NCBI GenBank assembly: GCA_964572365.1
Contig: CAZNFK010000006.1
Coordinates: 1-44,344 of the forward strand
Reading direction: 5' to 3'
Source of the DNA: Salinimicrobium sp964572365
GTDB lineage: Bacteria > Bacteroidota > Bacteroidia > Flavobacteriales > Flavobacteriaceae
DNA: 44,344 nt
This document shows positions 1 to 8,358 of this stretch, in pieces; position 1 is the first letter of the stretch; every line of letters begins with the position of its first letter. The position numbers and the translations under genes are program-made. The notes beneath the pieces were generated by a model that was not told the DNA's origin, did no database searches, and saw only the letters and a list, made by a program, of their open reading frames with translations.

Positions 1-1026
1 CAGATGGCGGCGCGGGAACTGCGCTATCACTGGTTTGAAGAATTGCGGGAAACCTTAAGCTTTGACTACATTTTTACAGCCCACCATGCCAATGACAACC
101 TGGAAACGGTTTTAATCAACCTGGTGCGGGGAACCGGCCTGGAGGGGCTTACGGGAATTCCTGAAAAGAATGGGGCTATCCTGAGGCCACTGCTGCCTTT
201 TTCGCGGGCCGAGATCGAGGAATATGCGCATAATTCCCATTTAAAATGGAGGGAAGACAGCAGCAATGCTACGGTGAAGTATATGAGGAACAAGATAAGG
301 CAGGAGATCGTTCCAAAATTGATGGAACTAAATCCACAACTGCTCGAGAGCTTTGACAACACCCGCAAACATTTGCACCAAAGTTCGGTATTGATAGAAG
401 ACTATATTTCTGCACTCTTTCCGCGGATAGCCAAACAGGAAGATTTTGGCTACAGCTTTAAAATTAAAATGTTGAAGACCATTCCGCATTTACGGGCGGT
501 ATTATATGAACTATTCAGATCTTTTGGGTTTACCGAATGGAACGATGTATACGACCTTCTTGAGGCGCAACCGGGAAAGATCGTATACTCCAAAACGCAC
601 CGGCTTATAAAGGATCGGGAAAACCTTCTTCTTACCACCCTCCCGGCTTTTAATGAGCGCAAATATGAGATACTCGCAGAAGAAGAGGTGGTGATGCTGC
701 CAATGGGGACTTTCCAGTTCGAGGAAGTCAGTGAAATGACTGAAGGTGGGAGTGATACGATCTTTTTGGATCAAAATAAACTTGTGTTCCCTCTCATAGT
801 AAGAAAATGGGAGGAAGGCGACCAGTTTTATCCATTTGGCATGAAAGGAAAGAAGAAAGTGAGTAAGTTTTTTAAAGATGAGAAGTTATCTTTGCCCGAG
901 AAAGAAAATTGCTGGTTACTGTGCTCGGGCGAGGAGATCGTCTGGGTAATTGGTTACCGGGCAGACGCGAGGTTTGGAGTGGACGAAAAAACTTCAGCCA
1001 TTTTACGATTAACTTTTACACCATGA
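1..1026 (+). CDS. tilS: tRNA(Ile)-lysidine synthase TilS, 3' part (5' end outside window)
   Basis: TilS is the cytosolic ATP-dependent ligase that attaches lysine to C34 of tRNA-Ile(CAU), so that the tRNA reads AUA rather than AUG. The open frame runs in from base 1. The N-terminal SGGxDS ATP-pyrophosphatase loop is missing, so the ATG at base 4 is internal. Visible are the second PP-loop signature (HHANDNLET), the LVRGTGLEGLTGIP stretch, and RPLLPFSRAEIEEYA. The C-terminal TilS domain is seen as RKWEEGDQFYPFGMKGKKKVSKFF. About 341 residues remain of a family usually near 430-440. The stop codon overlaps the dsbD start (ATGA), implying coupled translation. Identification is by family motifs. 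Confidence 0.93.
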   Translation, partial: QMAARELRYHWFEELRETLSFDYIFTAHHANDNLETVLINLVRGTGLEGLTGIPEKNGAILRPLLPFSRAEIEEYAHNSHLKWREDSSNATVKYMRNKIRQEIVPKLMELNPQLLESFDNTRKHLHQSSVLIEDYISALFPRIAKQEDFGYSFKIKMLKTIPHLRAVLYELFRSFGFTEWNDVYDLLEAQPGKIVYSKTHRLIKDRENLLLTTLPAFNERKYEILAEEEVVMLPMGTFQFEEVSEMTEGGSDTIFLDQNKLVFPLIVRKWEEGDQFYPFGMKGKKKVSKFFKDEKLSLPEKENCWLLCSGEEIVWVIGYRADARFGVDEKTSAILRLTFTP

Positions 1027-3017
1027 GAATTTTACTTTTAGGCTTTCTTTTTTTTACGGCTCTAACTGCCAATGCCCAGATATTTGATCAGCAAGATTCA
1101 GAGATCCTGAATCCGGTAAGCTGGACTGCGGAAGTTGAGCAAAAGAATGACTCCATTTACGATTTGATCTTTAAGGCGGAATTGGAACCGGGCTGGCACC
1201 TGTATTCACAGGAAGAAGTGGAAGCGGGAGGTCCTTTACCTACTGAGTTCAGTTTCAATACTGAAGAAGGTAAGTACGAGCTAGTGGGGGAAACCGTGGA
1301 ACCTGATGGAGTGGCTTTGTTTGATCCCGTTTTTGAAATGGACATCAAATACTTTGAAGATGAGGTTACTTTTGTGCAAACGGTTAAGACGATCAATGGC
1401 TCCTATCCCACTATTGAAGCCGAAGTGTTTTTCATGGTCTGTGATGAAGAACAGTGCCTGGCACCAGAAACGGTACCGTTCACTTTATCTTTAGCTGCCG
1501 GAAAAGCCGTTGAAACCACATCGAATATCGAAGTTTCTGAAGAAGACCGGGCCAAAACAGCCGCGCTGAACATTGATGTGAAAGGCGCCGCCGGGGTGCA
1601 GCTTGAGGAAGAGGAAACCACCGGTTACCTGTCTTTGTTTTTCCTTGGATTTGTTGGAGGCTTAATAGCTTTGCTTACGCCGTGCGTATTCCCAATGATC
1701 CCTTTGACGGTTTCTTTCTTCACTAAAGGAGCAAGAACCAAGAAGAGAGGTCTCGTAAATGCTATTATGTACGGGGTTTTTATTTTCCTTATATACTTGT
1801 TGTTAAGTCTGCCGTTTCACCTTTTAGACTCGGTAAATCCCGAAATACTGAACAACATTTCCACGAACGTCACCCTTAATATCATTTTCTTTATCATTTT
1901 CATCTTTTTTGCTTTTTCGTTCTTCGGGTATTACGAGATCACTTTACCAAGCTCCTGGAGCAACAAAATGGATGATAAGGCTTCCAGTTTCGGAGGTGTG
2001 GTCGGGGTTTTCTTTATGGCACTAACTTTGGCTATAGTGTCCTTTTCATGTACGGGGCCTATTTTAGGATCACTTCTTGGAAGCTCCCTTACAAGTGATG
2101 GAGGCGCCATGCAGCTTTCTTTTGGAATGGGAGGCTTCGGGCTTGCCCTGGCTTTACCCTTTGCCTTATTCGCCCTTTTTCCCAATTGGCTCAATTCCCT
2201 TCCGAAGAGCGGGGGATGGTTAAATTCGGTTAAAGTGGTGCTGGGGTTCATTGAACTGGCACTGGCATTCAAGTTCCTTTCCAATGCCGATCTCGTGCAA
2301 CACTGGGGGATCCTGAAAAGGGAAATTTTCATCGGTATCTGGGTTATAGTAGGAATTGGCCTCCTGCTTTATTTATTCGGAATTATACGTTTTCCACATG
2401 ACGGGCCCAAGACCAAATTGAGCAAAGGCCGGTTGCTGCTTGGATTCATTACCCTGGCTTTTGTGGCTTACCTTATTCCCGGACTCTCTAACACGCCTTA
2501 CGCAAACCTTAAGCTGTTGAGCGGATTCCCGCCTCCTTTGTTCTACAGCATCTATGAAAAAGAAACCGAAGGTCCCCTCGGACTTAAGGCGTATAAGGAT
2601 TTTGAAGAAGGTCTTGCCGCGGCAAAGGCCCAAAACAAACCTATTCTGCTTGATTTTACCGGCTGGGCTTGTGTGAACTGCCGTAAAATGGAGGAGCAGG
2701 TATGGAGCGAACCTGCAGTTTTTGACGTGATGCGCGATGAATTTATTCTCATCTCCCTGTACGTAGATGACCGACAAGAATTGCCTGAAGATCAAAAATT
2801 CAATTATGTGAGGCCTAATGGCAGCATCAAGGAAATTCGTACGGTAGGAGATAAGTGGGCCACCTTTCAGACCCTCAACTTCAGGAACAATTCGCAACCG
2901 TTCTACGTGTTGATGGATACAGAAATGAATCTGCTTAAAAAACCTGTGGGATATACCCCAAATTCCGAAGAATATCTGGATTGGCTCTCAGAAGGTGTAA
3001 AACAATTCAACCGGTAG
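1023..3017 (+). CDS. dsbD: Thiol:disulfide interchange protein DsbD
   Basis: This is an inner-membrane electron shuttle that moves reducing power from cytosolic thioredoxin to periplasmic thiol proteins. The 664 residues begin with a signal peptide ending TANAQ. The N-terminal DsbD-alpha domain follows, with the Cys pair C140/C145 (CDEEQC). Next is a set of about eight membrane helices with the two redox cysteines C221 (TPCVFPM) and C343 (SCTGPILG). The C-terminal thioredoxin-like domain has the CxxC pair C550-C553 (ACVNC). All three disulfide centres are intact. The start at 1023 is chosen because it gives a clean signal peptide and the usual ATGA overlap with tilS. A longer frame reaching 909 would lie wholly inside tilS. 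Confidence 0.95.
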   Translation: MRILLLGFLFFTALTANAQIFDQQDSEILNPVSWTAEVEQKNDSIYDLIFKAELEPGWHLYSQEEVEAGGPLPTEFSFNTEEGKYELVGETVEPDGVALFDPVFEMDIKYFEDEVTFVQTVKTINGSYPTIEAEVFFMVCDEEQCLAPETVPFTLSLAAGKAVETTSNIEVSEEDRAKTAALNIDVKGAAGVQLEEEETTGYLSLFFLGFVGGLIALLTPCVFPMIPLTVSFFTKGARTKKRGLVNAIMYGVFIFLIYLLLSLPFHLLDSVNPEILNNISTNVTLNIIFFIIFIFFAFSFFGYYEITLPSSWSNKMDDKASSFGGVVGVFFMALTLAIVSFSCTGPILGSLLGSSLTSDGGAMQLSFGMGGFGLALALPFALFALFPNWLNSLPKSGGWLNSVKVVLGFIELALAFKFLSNADLVQHWGILKREIFIGIWVIVGIGLLLYLFGIIRFPHDGPKTKLSKGRLLLGFITLAFVAYLIPGLSNTPYANLKLLSGFPPPLFYSIYEKETEGPLGLKAYKDFEEGLAAAKAQNKPILLDFTGWACVNCRKMEEQVWSEPAVFDVMRDEFILISLYVDDRQELPEDQKFNYVRPNGSIKEIRTVGDKWATFQTLNFRNNSQPFYVLMDTEMNLLKKPVGYTPNSEEYLDWLSEGVKQFNR

Positions 3018-3043
3018 CGGCAGCATTTCTTCTGAATTTTTAT

Positions 3044-3071
3044 CTTTAGGGACTTTTAAAAAACCCTAAAG
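3044..3071 (+). promoter_or_regulatory. Inverted repeat and -7-like box before the CocE-type hydrolase gene
   Basis: Perfect 8-bp arms CTTTAGGG (3044-3051) and CCCTAAAG (3064-3071) are separated by 12 A/T-rich bases and end one base before the ATG at 3073. The left arm overlaps TATCTTTA (3041-3048), a near match to the Bacteroidota -7 consensus TAnnTTTG. This could be an operator over the promoter, or a hairpin hiding the start codon if transcription begins further upstream. It is seen in sequence; the role is inferred. Confidence 0.4.
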
Positions 3072-3072
3072 A

Positions 3073-4923
3073 ATGAAATTACTTCAGAAACCCGTTCTCC
3101 TGTTGCTTTGCTTTTTAATTGCTTCTCCTGTCTTTGCCCAGGAACTGGAAGAATATGATGTCGCCGACCATTACACTAAACGGGAGGTGGAGGTCACCAT
3201 GCGCGATGGCATAAAGCTGCATACCACTATTTACTCCCCAAAAGACACTTCAAAAGAGTATCCCATTCTCATGTCCAGAACTCCTTATAGTTCGAGGCCG
3301 TATGGTGAGAATCAATTTCGCTCCAAAATAGGTCCAAACGAGTACCTTATGAAACAGGGGAATATATTCGTGTACCAGGATGTGCGGGGCCGCTGGATGA
3401 GTGAAGGAGTTTATGATAATATGCGGCCTTACATTCCGCAGAAGAAGGGAAAAGAGATCGATGAGGCCAGCGACACCTATGATACAGTGGAATGGCTGGT
3501 GAAAAATGTAAAAAACAACAACGGTAAAGTGGGGGTTTGGGGAATTTCATATCCGGGATTCTATTCCACTTATTCCTTACTGGATGCGCATCCGGCTGTA
3601 AAAGCCGTCTCTCCCCAGGCTTCAATAGGGGATTTCTTCTTTGACGATTTTCACCACAATGGGGCTTACTTGTTGAGTTACTGGAGGGCTACAGCGGTTT
3701 TTGGATATGAAAAAACCACTCCATCTGATACTGCCTGGTACTCCTTTCCGGAGTTGAAAACAAAGGATCAATATCAGTTCTTCCTGGATGCAGGACCAAT
3801 CAGCAACCTGGATAAATATTACAAGGAAGACAACGTTTTTTGGCAGCAGTTAAAAGAGCACCCAAATTATGATGAATTCTGGCAAAAACGCGGAATTGTG
3901 CAGCACCTGGATGATATCAAACCTGCAGTAATGGTGGTTGGCGGCCTTTTTGACGCCGAAGATCTTTATGGACCTTTTAATATTTACGAGACCATAGAGG
4001 AAACCGGCGACAATTATAACATCCTGGTGATGGGACCCTGGAGCCATGGTGACTGGGCGCGCACTAAAGAAAGGCAGGTGATCGGGAACGTTTATTTTGG
4101 AGATAACATCTCCCGCAATTATCAAAAAGAGGTGGAAACGTTGTTCTTTAACCATTTTCTGAAAGGTAAGGGAGACGAAACTCCGGCGCTTCCTGAAGCC
4201 TATATGTTCGACACGGGACTGAAAGAATGGAAAGAATATACGGCCTGGCCTCCAAAAGAAGCAAAGAAGAAGTCTATGTTCCTGGGAGATGACCAGGAGT
4301 TGACGATGAATGCTTCGAAAGGTGCAGAGGAATTCATCAGCGACCCAAAGAAACCGGTTCCATATTCCGAAGACATTAAAATGGTTTTTACACCTCGGAA
4401 ATATATGACCGATGATCAACGGTTCGCAGCCCGCAGGCCCGATGTGATGGTATATGAGACCAAAGTGCTGGAGGAAGATCTTACTTTGGCCGGAGAAGTA
4501 CTGGCCAAACTAAATGTAGCCACTACAGGTACAGCAGCAGACTGGGTCGTGAAGGTGATTGATGTGTATCCTCCCGATGCCGAGGATTTTCCCGAAACTC
4601 AGGACCACCTTAAAATGAGCAACTATCATATGATGGTGAGAAGTGAAGTGATGCGTGGCAGGTTTAGGAACAGCTTTGAGAGGCCTGAGCCTTTTGAACC
4701 TAATCAAAAGACAGCGGTAAACTTTCAATTACAGGACGTGCACCATACCTTCAAAAAAGGTCACAAACTACAGATCCAGGTTCAAAGCACCTGGTTTCCG
4801 TTCATTGATCTAAATCCGCAGACTTATGTCGACAACATTTTTAAAGCGGAAGAAGATGACTTTCAAAAACAGACCCATAAGGTGTTTCATGATTCTGAAA
4901 TAATCTTTACTGTTTTGGAATAG
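3073..4923 (+). CDS. Secreted CocE/NonD-family serine hydrolase (X-Pro dipeptidyl-peptidase-like)
   Basis: This is an alpha/beta hydrolase of the CocE/NonD or PepX-like family, whose members act as acyl esterases or Xaa-Pro/acyl-peptide hydrolases. The 616 residues start with a signal peptide ending SPVFAQ, so the enzyme is periplasmic or secreted. The nucleophile is S159 in GISYPG. The likely charge-relay residues are D294 (GGLFDAEDLYGPF) and H325 (GPWSHGDW). The C-terminal jelly-roll domain (about residue 380 on) ends in a typical DVHHTFKKGHKLQIQVQSTWFP stretch (too conserved to be chance). The substrate cannot be told from sequence. It sits alone behind its own -7-like box and is followed by a terminator, so it is probably monocistronic. 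Confidence 0.88.
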   Translation: MKLLQKPVLLLLCFLIASPVFAQELEEYDVADHYTKREVEVTMRDGIKLHTTIYSPKDTSKEYPILMSRTPYSSRPYGENQFRSKIGPNEYLMKQGNIFVYQDVRGRWMSEGVYDNMRPYIPQKKGKEIDEASDTYDTVEWLVKNVKNNNGKVGVWGISYPGFYSTYSLLDAHPAVKAVSPQASIGDFFFDDFHHNGAYLLSYWRATAVFGYEKTTPSDTAWYSFPELKTKDQYQFFLDAGPISNLDKYYKEDNVFWQQLKEHPNYDEFWQKRGIVQHLDDIKPAVMVVGGLFDAEDLYGPFNIYETIEETGDNYNILVMGPWSHGDWARTKERQVIGNVYFGDNISRNYQKEVETLFFNHFLKGKGDETPALPEAYMFDTGLKEWKEYTAWPPKEAKKKSMFLGDDQELTMNASKGAEEFISDPKKPVPYSEDIKMVFTPRKYMTDDQRFAARRPDVMVYETKVLEEDLTLAGEVLAKLNVATTGTAADWVVKVIDVYPPDAEDFPETQDHLKMSNYHMMVRSEVMRGRFRNSFERPEPFEPNQKTAVNFQLQDVHHTFKKGHKLQIQVQSTWFPFIDLNPQTYVDNIFKAEEDDFQKQTHKVFHDSEIIFTVLE

Positions 4924-4942
4924 CTTTTCAAAAAACCTTTTT

Positions 4943-5004
4943 AAAAACACGCTTTTGAGGACAGGTTCTTCTTATGAGAAAAATTCCTTCAGAAGCGTGT
5001 TTTT
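4943..5004 (+). terminator. Intrinsic terminator after the CocE-type hydrolase
   Basis: Arms AAAAACACGCTT (4943-4954) and AAGCGTGTTTTT (4993-5004) pair perfectly over 12 bases and end in a T-run. The loop is long (38 bases), so this is weaker than a compact hairpin, but it is well placed between the stop at 4923 and the next gene at 5054. Confidence 0.65.
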
Positions 5005-5053
5005 TCTTATTTTGGGAAATCATTTTTGACAATTGAACTTAACCTGAGATACT

Positions 5054-6883
5054 ATGAACTTACGGAACCCTATATTATTTATTGCGTTAATGATCTTTAC
5101 AAGCCTGGCAGGTTGTAAAAAAGATAAAGACCGGCAAATTTCCGCAGCAGATTCGCAGCAAGAATCGGTAAGGTTGAATGCATTTTTTGAGAAGGAATTT
5201 CAAAAAGACCTTATTGAATCGCCTATGTTGCAGACGCAGTTGGGCATCAAAAAAGACTATGGTGCATGGGACGATTTTTCACACCTGAAGTATGCCGAAG
5301 ATCTCAAAAAAGCGAAAAAGAGGCTGGTCTTCCTCAAAGATTCCATTAATGAAGAGGCCCTTGATGAAGATGCGGCTTTGAGCTATCGGCTTTACAGGCA
5401 ACGGCTGGAAAACGAAATTGAAGATTACCGTTTCAGGTTTTACGATTATCCCGTGAACCAGATGCATGGAATTCATGCCGAACTTCCGGCATTTTTGATC
5501 AACATGCATAAGATAGACTCGGTGAGTGATGCCAAAGCTTACATTTCCAGGCTTCAAAAATTTCCGAAGGTAATGAGAGACGTGCAAAAAGGGCTGGAAC
5601 TGCGGGAAATGAACCAGATCATGCCACCAAGCTTTGTTTTTGCGCACACCATTGAATCTTCAAAAAACCTGATCTCGGGCAAACCTTTCGAAAAATCATC
5701 AGAACCGAGTACCCTTCTTGCCGACTTCAAGCAGAAGGTTGAAAAACTCGAGATTTCTTCAGAAAAGAAAACCCAACTCATTTTGGAAGCCCAGCAGGCA
5801 TTGACAGATTCAGTAAAACCGGCTTATGAAGGCCTAATTGCCACGTTGGAAGATCAATTCCAAAGAGCCAATCAGCAACACGGAGTTTGGAAATTTCCGA
5901 AGGGAAAAGAATTCTACAATACAGCCTTAAAAAGAATGACCACTACAGATCTTACTGCCGAAGAGATCCATAAGATAGGATTGCAGGAAGTAGCAAGGAT
6001 TCATAAAGAAATGGAAGAGATCAAAGAGGAGGTAGGTTTTGAGGGAAGTCTGCAGGATTTCTTTAAGTTCATGAGAGAAGATGAACAGTTCTACTATCCC
6101 AATACTCCCGAAGGCAAAGAAAAATATTTGACAGAGGCGAAATCCATCATTAATACTATGAAAGGAAGGCTGGACGATCTCTTTTTGACCAAACCTGAAG
6201 CCGATATTGTAGTGAAAGCGGTGGAATCTTTCCGGGAAAAGAGTGCCGGGAAAGCCTTTTATCAACAACCCGCCATTGACGGCTCCCGCCCGGGAACCTA
6301 TTATGCCAATCTTTATGACATGAAAGCCATGCCTACCTACCAAATGGAAGCCCTGGCTTACCATGAAGGGATACCGGGCCATCACATGCAGATAGCCATC
6401 GCCCAGGAACTGGACAGTTTACCCATGTTCCGAAAGCTGGGAATATACACCGCTTACGTTGAAGGCTGGGGCTTGTACAGCGAAAAAATTCCGAAGGAGA
6501 TCGGGTTCTATGAAGATCCGTATTCAGATTTTGGGCGTCTTGCCATGGAGCTTTGGAGGTCTATACGGTTAGTTGTGGACACAGGAATTCACGATAAAAA
6601 ATGGACCCGGGAAGAAGCTATCGATTATTACAAGACCAACTCGCCAAACGCCGAAAGTGACGCGATCAAAATGGTAGAACGGCATATAGTGATGCCGGGA
6701 CAGGCAACTGCTTATAAAATAGGAATGAACAAGATCCTCGAACTTAGGGAAAAAGCCAAAAAAGAACTGGGAGAAGATTTTGACATCAGGGAATTCCATG
6801 ATGTGGTACTTACCCACGGTTCGCTGCCTCTTAATGTGCTGGAGGATTTTGTGAATGAATGGATCGCCGACAAACAGGCTTAA
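5054..6883 (+). CDS. DUF885 family lipoprotein, putative metallopeptidase
   Basis: This protein belongs to the DUF885 family (609 residues, typical length). These are often secreted proteins proposed to be metallopeptidase-like. The N-terminus has a lipoprotein signal with lipobox LAGC (C21), followed by a Lys/Asp-rich stretch. The conserved motif HEGIPGHH lies at residues 437-444, and the downstream YVEGWGLYSE stretch and the C-terminal HGSLPLNVLEDFVNEWIA stretch are also family features. The substrate is unknown. The last 25 or so codons have a degenerate second copy at 12610-12702 (see that entry). No clear terminator follows the stop codon; instead a 364-base gene-poor stretch begins. Confidence 0.85.
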   Translation: MNLRNPILFIALMIFTSLAGCKKDKDRQISAADSQQESVRLNAFFEKEFQKDLIESPMLQTQLGIKKDYGAWDDFSHLKYAEDLKKAKKRLVFLKDSINEEALDEDAALSYRLYRQRLENEIEDYRFRFYDYPVNQMHGIHAELPAFLINMHKIDSVSDAKAYISRLQKFPKVMRDVQKGLELREMNQIMPPSFVFAHTIESSKNLISGKPFEKSSEPSTLLADFKQKVEKLEISSEKKTQLILEAQQALTDSVKPAYEGLIATLEDQFQRANQQHGVWKFPKGKEFYNTALKRMTTTDLTAEEIHKIGLQEVARIHKEMEEIKEEVGFEGSLQDFFKFMREDEQFYYPNTPEGKEKYLTEAKSIINTMKGRLDDLFLTKPEADIVVKAVESFREKSAGKAFYQQPAIDGSRPGTYYANLYDMKAMPTYQMEALAYHEGIPGHHMQIAIAQELDSLPMFRKLGIYTAYVEGWGLYSEKIPKEIGFYEDPYSDFGRLAMELWRSIRLVVDTGIHDKKWTREEAIDYYKTNSPNAESDAIKMVERHIVMPGQATAYKIGMNKILELREKAKKELGEDFDIREFHDVVLTHGSLPLNVLEDFVNEWIADKQA

Positions 6884-7247
6884 ATACTGAAAATTTAGAG
6901 TTTGAAAGAATAAGAAGTAGTAGCGTTGGTGAACAGAAGTGGCACAGAATTGAAAATAGGAATATAATATCTCAGTGATGAAAATGTCTGTATTCTCCTG
7001 CAGGTGATTTTGAAGGCACAGTCCCATTTAAAAGGGCAACTTTTAAATAACTGAAAAGACACTTAAAATAGGTGTTGTTATCAGGTGTATAGAACAAAGT
7101 CGGCATCTCATTAAAATTTCTTCACACTTCAATTTGTTAAACTTTTCTAAAAGGCTTCCATACCGTAATTGTTCTATGGTTTTTTCATTCAAAAGAGAAA
7201 TTGTGATTTATAATTTGGACTTCTATTAACCCTTAAACATTTAAGTT
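6884..7247. other. Intergenic stretch of 364 bases between DUF885 and the M57 protease
   Basis: I see no convincing gene on either strand. The first ~240 bases hold no recognisable hairpin terminator or repeat. The last ~115 bases are the promoter region of the M57 protease (TTTGTTAAACTTT at 7133, imperfect inverted repeat at 7162, -7-like box at 7209-7217), described separately. The abrupt change to A+T-rich DNA starts here. Confidence 0.6.
7133..7247 (+). promoter_or_regulatory. Promoter region of the M57 protease, with inverted-repeat operator shared with the S8 protease
   Basis: In order: TTTGTTAAACTTT (7133-7145); ACCGTA-attgttc-TATGGT (7162-7180), an inverted repeat with one mismatch; TATAATTTG (7209-7217) as a -7-like box; and TATTAACCCTTAAAC (7224-7238) before the ATG. 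The same elements occur in the same order and almost the same spacing before the S8 protease gene. The repeat centre would lie near -53, a usual activator position. The binding protein is not known; the neighbouring response regulator is the obvious candidate. Confidence 0.6.
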
Positions 7248-8081
7248 ATGAAGTACTTTCAACTATTTCTTACTGCTTTATGCATTTCTTTGTTTATTTC
7301 CTGTGACAAAGATGAAGTTACCGAAGAGCAGGAACTTTCTGTAGATCAGCAGGAGGAAATTTCCCAGGAAACCCTGGAATTAATCTCCTCTGCCCATTTC
7401 AATACAAAGGATGTAGAGGTCATTGATATGCTCTTGCCTGATGGGTCAACCGAAAAAACTCTTTTATTAGAAGGTGATATTCTAATGAGCTTGGATCAGT
7501 TGAAGAACATGAGCCCGGAGAAAACAACTACTAAACAGTACAGAACTTATAACCTTGTAAGTAGTCCACGTACTATTAATGTGATTGGTTACACCGGTGG
7601 TGCAGGTCAGGGATTAACATCTAAGCAGAGATCGGCTCTTCAACGGGCAGTGAATAACTTTAATTCACTGAACATTGGATTGAATTTCACGCTTACATTC
7701 GGAACCAATTACTCACCATACGACATCGTGGTTTATCAAAATCCGAATGGTCAGGCCGGTGGAGTAGCAGGATTCCCCGAATATGGTGATCCATACAAAT
7801 GGGTGCAAATCTTCTCGGGAATGGAAAATTACAGTACTGCGACTAATGAGCATGTTTTGACGCATGAAATCGGTCACACGGTAGGATTGAGGCATACAGA
7901 TTGGTTTAGCCGCCAAAGCTGTGGACAAAGCGGAGAAAGTGCAGGCTCAGACGGTGCCGTTCACATTCCGGGTACACCTACAGGGTATGATTCAACTTCC
8001 CTAATGTTGGCATGCTTTAGTGCTTATGAAGATGGGAACTTTGGCTACTACGATGAAGTAGCCTTGGAATACCTGTATTAA
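7248..8081 (+). CDS. Exported lipoprotein metalloprotease, M57 / dual-action HEIGH type
   Basis: This is a zinc metalloprotease of the metzincin-like M57 (HEIGH) family. The 277 residues have a lipoprotein signal with lipobox FISC (C19), then DKDEVTEEQE. Cys followed by Lys-Asp-Glu resembles the Bacteroidota lipoprotein export signal, so the protein is probably displayed on the cell surface. Residues about 20-105 look like a propeptide region. The zinc motif HEIGHTVGLRH gives H206, E207, H210 and H216 (HExxHxxGxxH). The catalytic domain ends within about 60 residues of the motif, with no type IX secretion domain. It has its own promoter and terminator but shares its upstream architecture with the S8 protease next door, which suggests co-regulation. 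The substrate is unknown. Confidence 0.9.
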   Translation: MKYFQLFLTALCISLFISCDKDEVTEEQELSVDQQEEISQETLELISSAHFNTKDVEVIDMLLPDGSTEKTLLLEGDILMSLDQLKNMSPEKTTTKQYRTYNLVSSPRTINVIGYTGGAGQGLTSKQRSALQRAVNNFNSLNIGLNFTLTFGTNYSPYDIVVYQNPNGQAGGVAGFPEYGDPYKWVQIFSGMENYSTATNEHVLTHEIGHTVGLRHTDWFSRQSCGQSGESAGSDGAVHIPGTPTGYDSTSLMLACFSAYEDGNFGYYDEVALEYLY

Positions 8082-8104
8082 TGGTGATTAGCCCTACATG
8101 ATTG

Positions 8105-8137
8105 AAAAAGATGCTTTTAGGAGCATCTTTTTTTTTT
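8105..8137 (+). terminator. Intrinsic terminator after the M57 protease
   Basis: The hairpin AAAAAGATGCT / AGCATCTTTTT has a 6-base loop and is followed by an unbroken T-run to 8137. It lies 23 bases after the stop codon. Confidence 0.9.
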
Positions 8138-8245
8138 GTCTCTTTTTTTGTTCTTTACTTAAAATTCTAGAGGCAGGTATTTCCCTCCTTCTTTCCTGTA
8201 TAATAAAACACAAAATCCTTTATATTGTATAATAATGAATTCCAG

Positions 8246-8358
8246 TTTGTTAAACTTTAGCATAGAAGATTAAACCGTAAATGTTGTACGGTTTAATGTT
8301 TAAAATTTGGATGAGTTTTGATTAGGTTTGGGAATATATTAACCCTTAAACTTAAATT
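8246..8358 (+). promoter_or_regulatory. Promoter region of the S8 protease, with perfect 11-bp inverted repeat
   Basis: TTTGTTAAACTTT (8246-8258) is followed by a perfect inverted repeat, ATTAAACCGTA (8269-8279), spacer AATGTTG, TACGGTTTAAT (8287-8297). TAGGTTTG (8323-8330) matches the TAnnTTTG -7 consensus, and TATTAACCCTTAAAC (8337-8351) leads into the ATG at 8359. The repeat lies 85 bases before the ATG; in the M57 gene the distance is 86. The conserved order and spacing argue for a shared activator rather than chance. Confidence 0.68.

Noticed and set aside
909..1022. N-terminal extension of dsbD by 38 residues
   Set aside because: It lies wholly within tilS, would place the signal peptide internally, and the ATGA overlap at 1023 is a better start.
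2373..2897. Long minus-strand open frame opposite the dsbD gene
   Set aside because: It has no signal, no family motif and no start context; the plus-strand DsbD domains explain the sequence.
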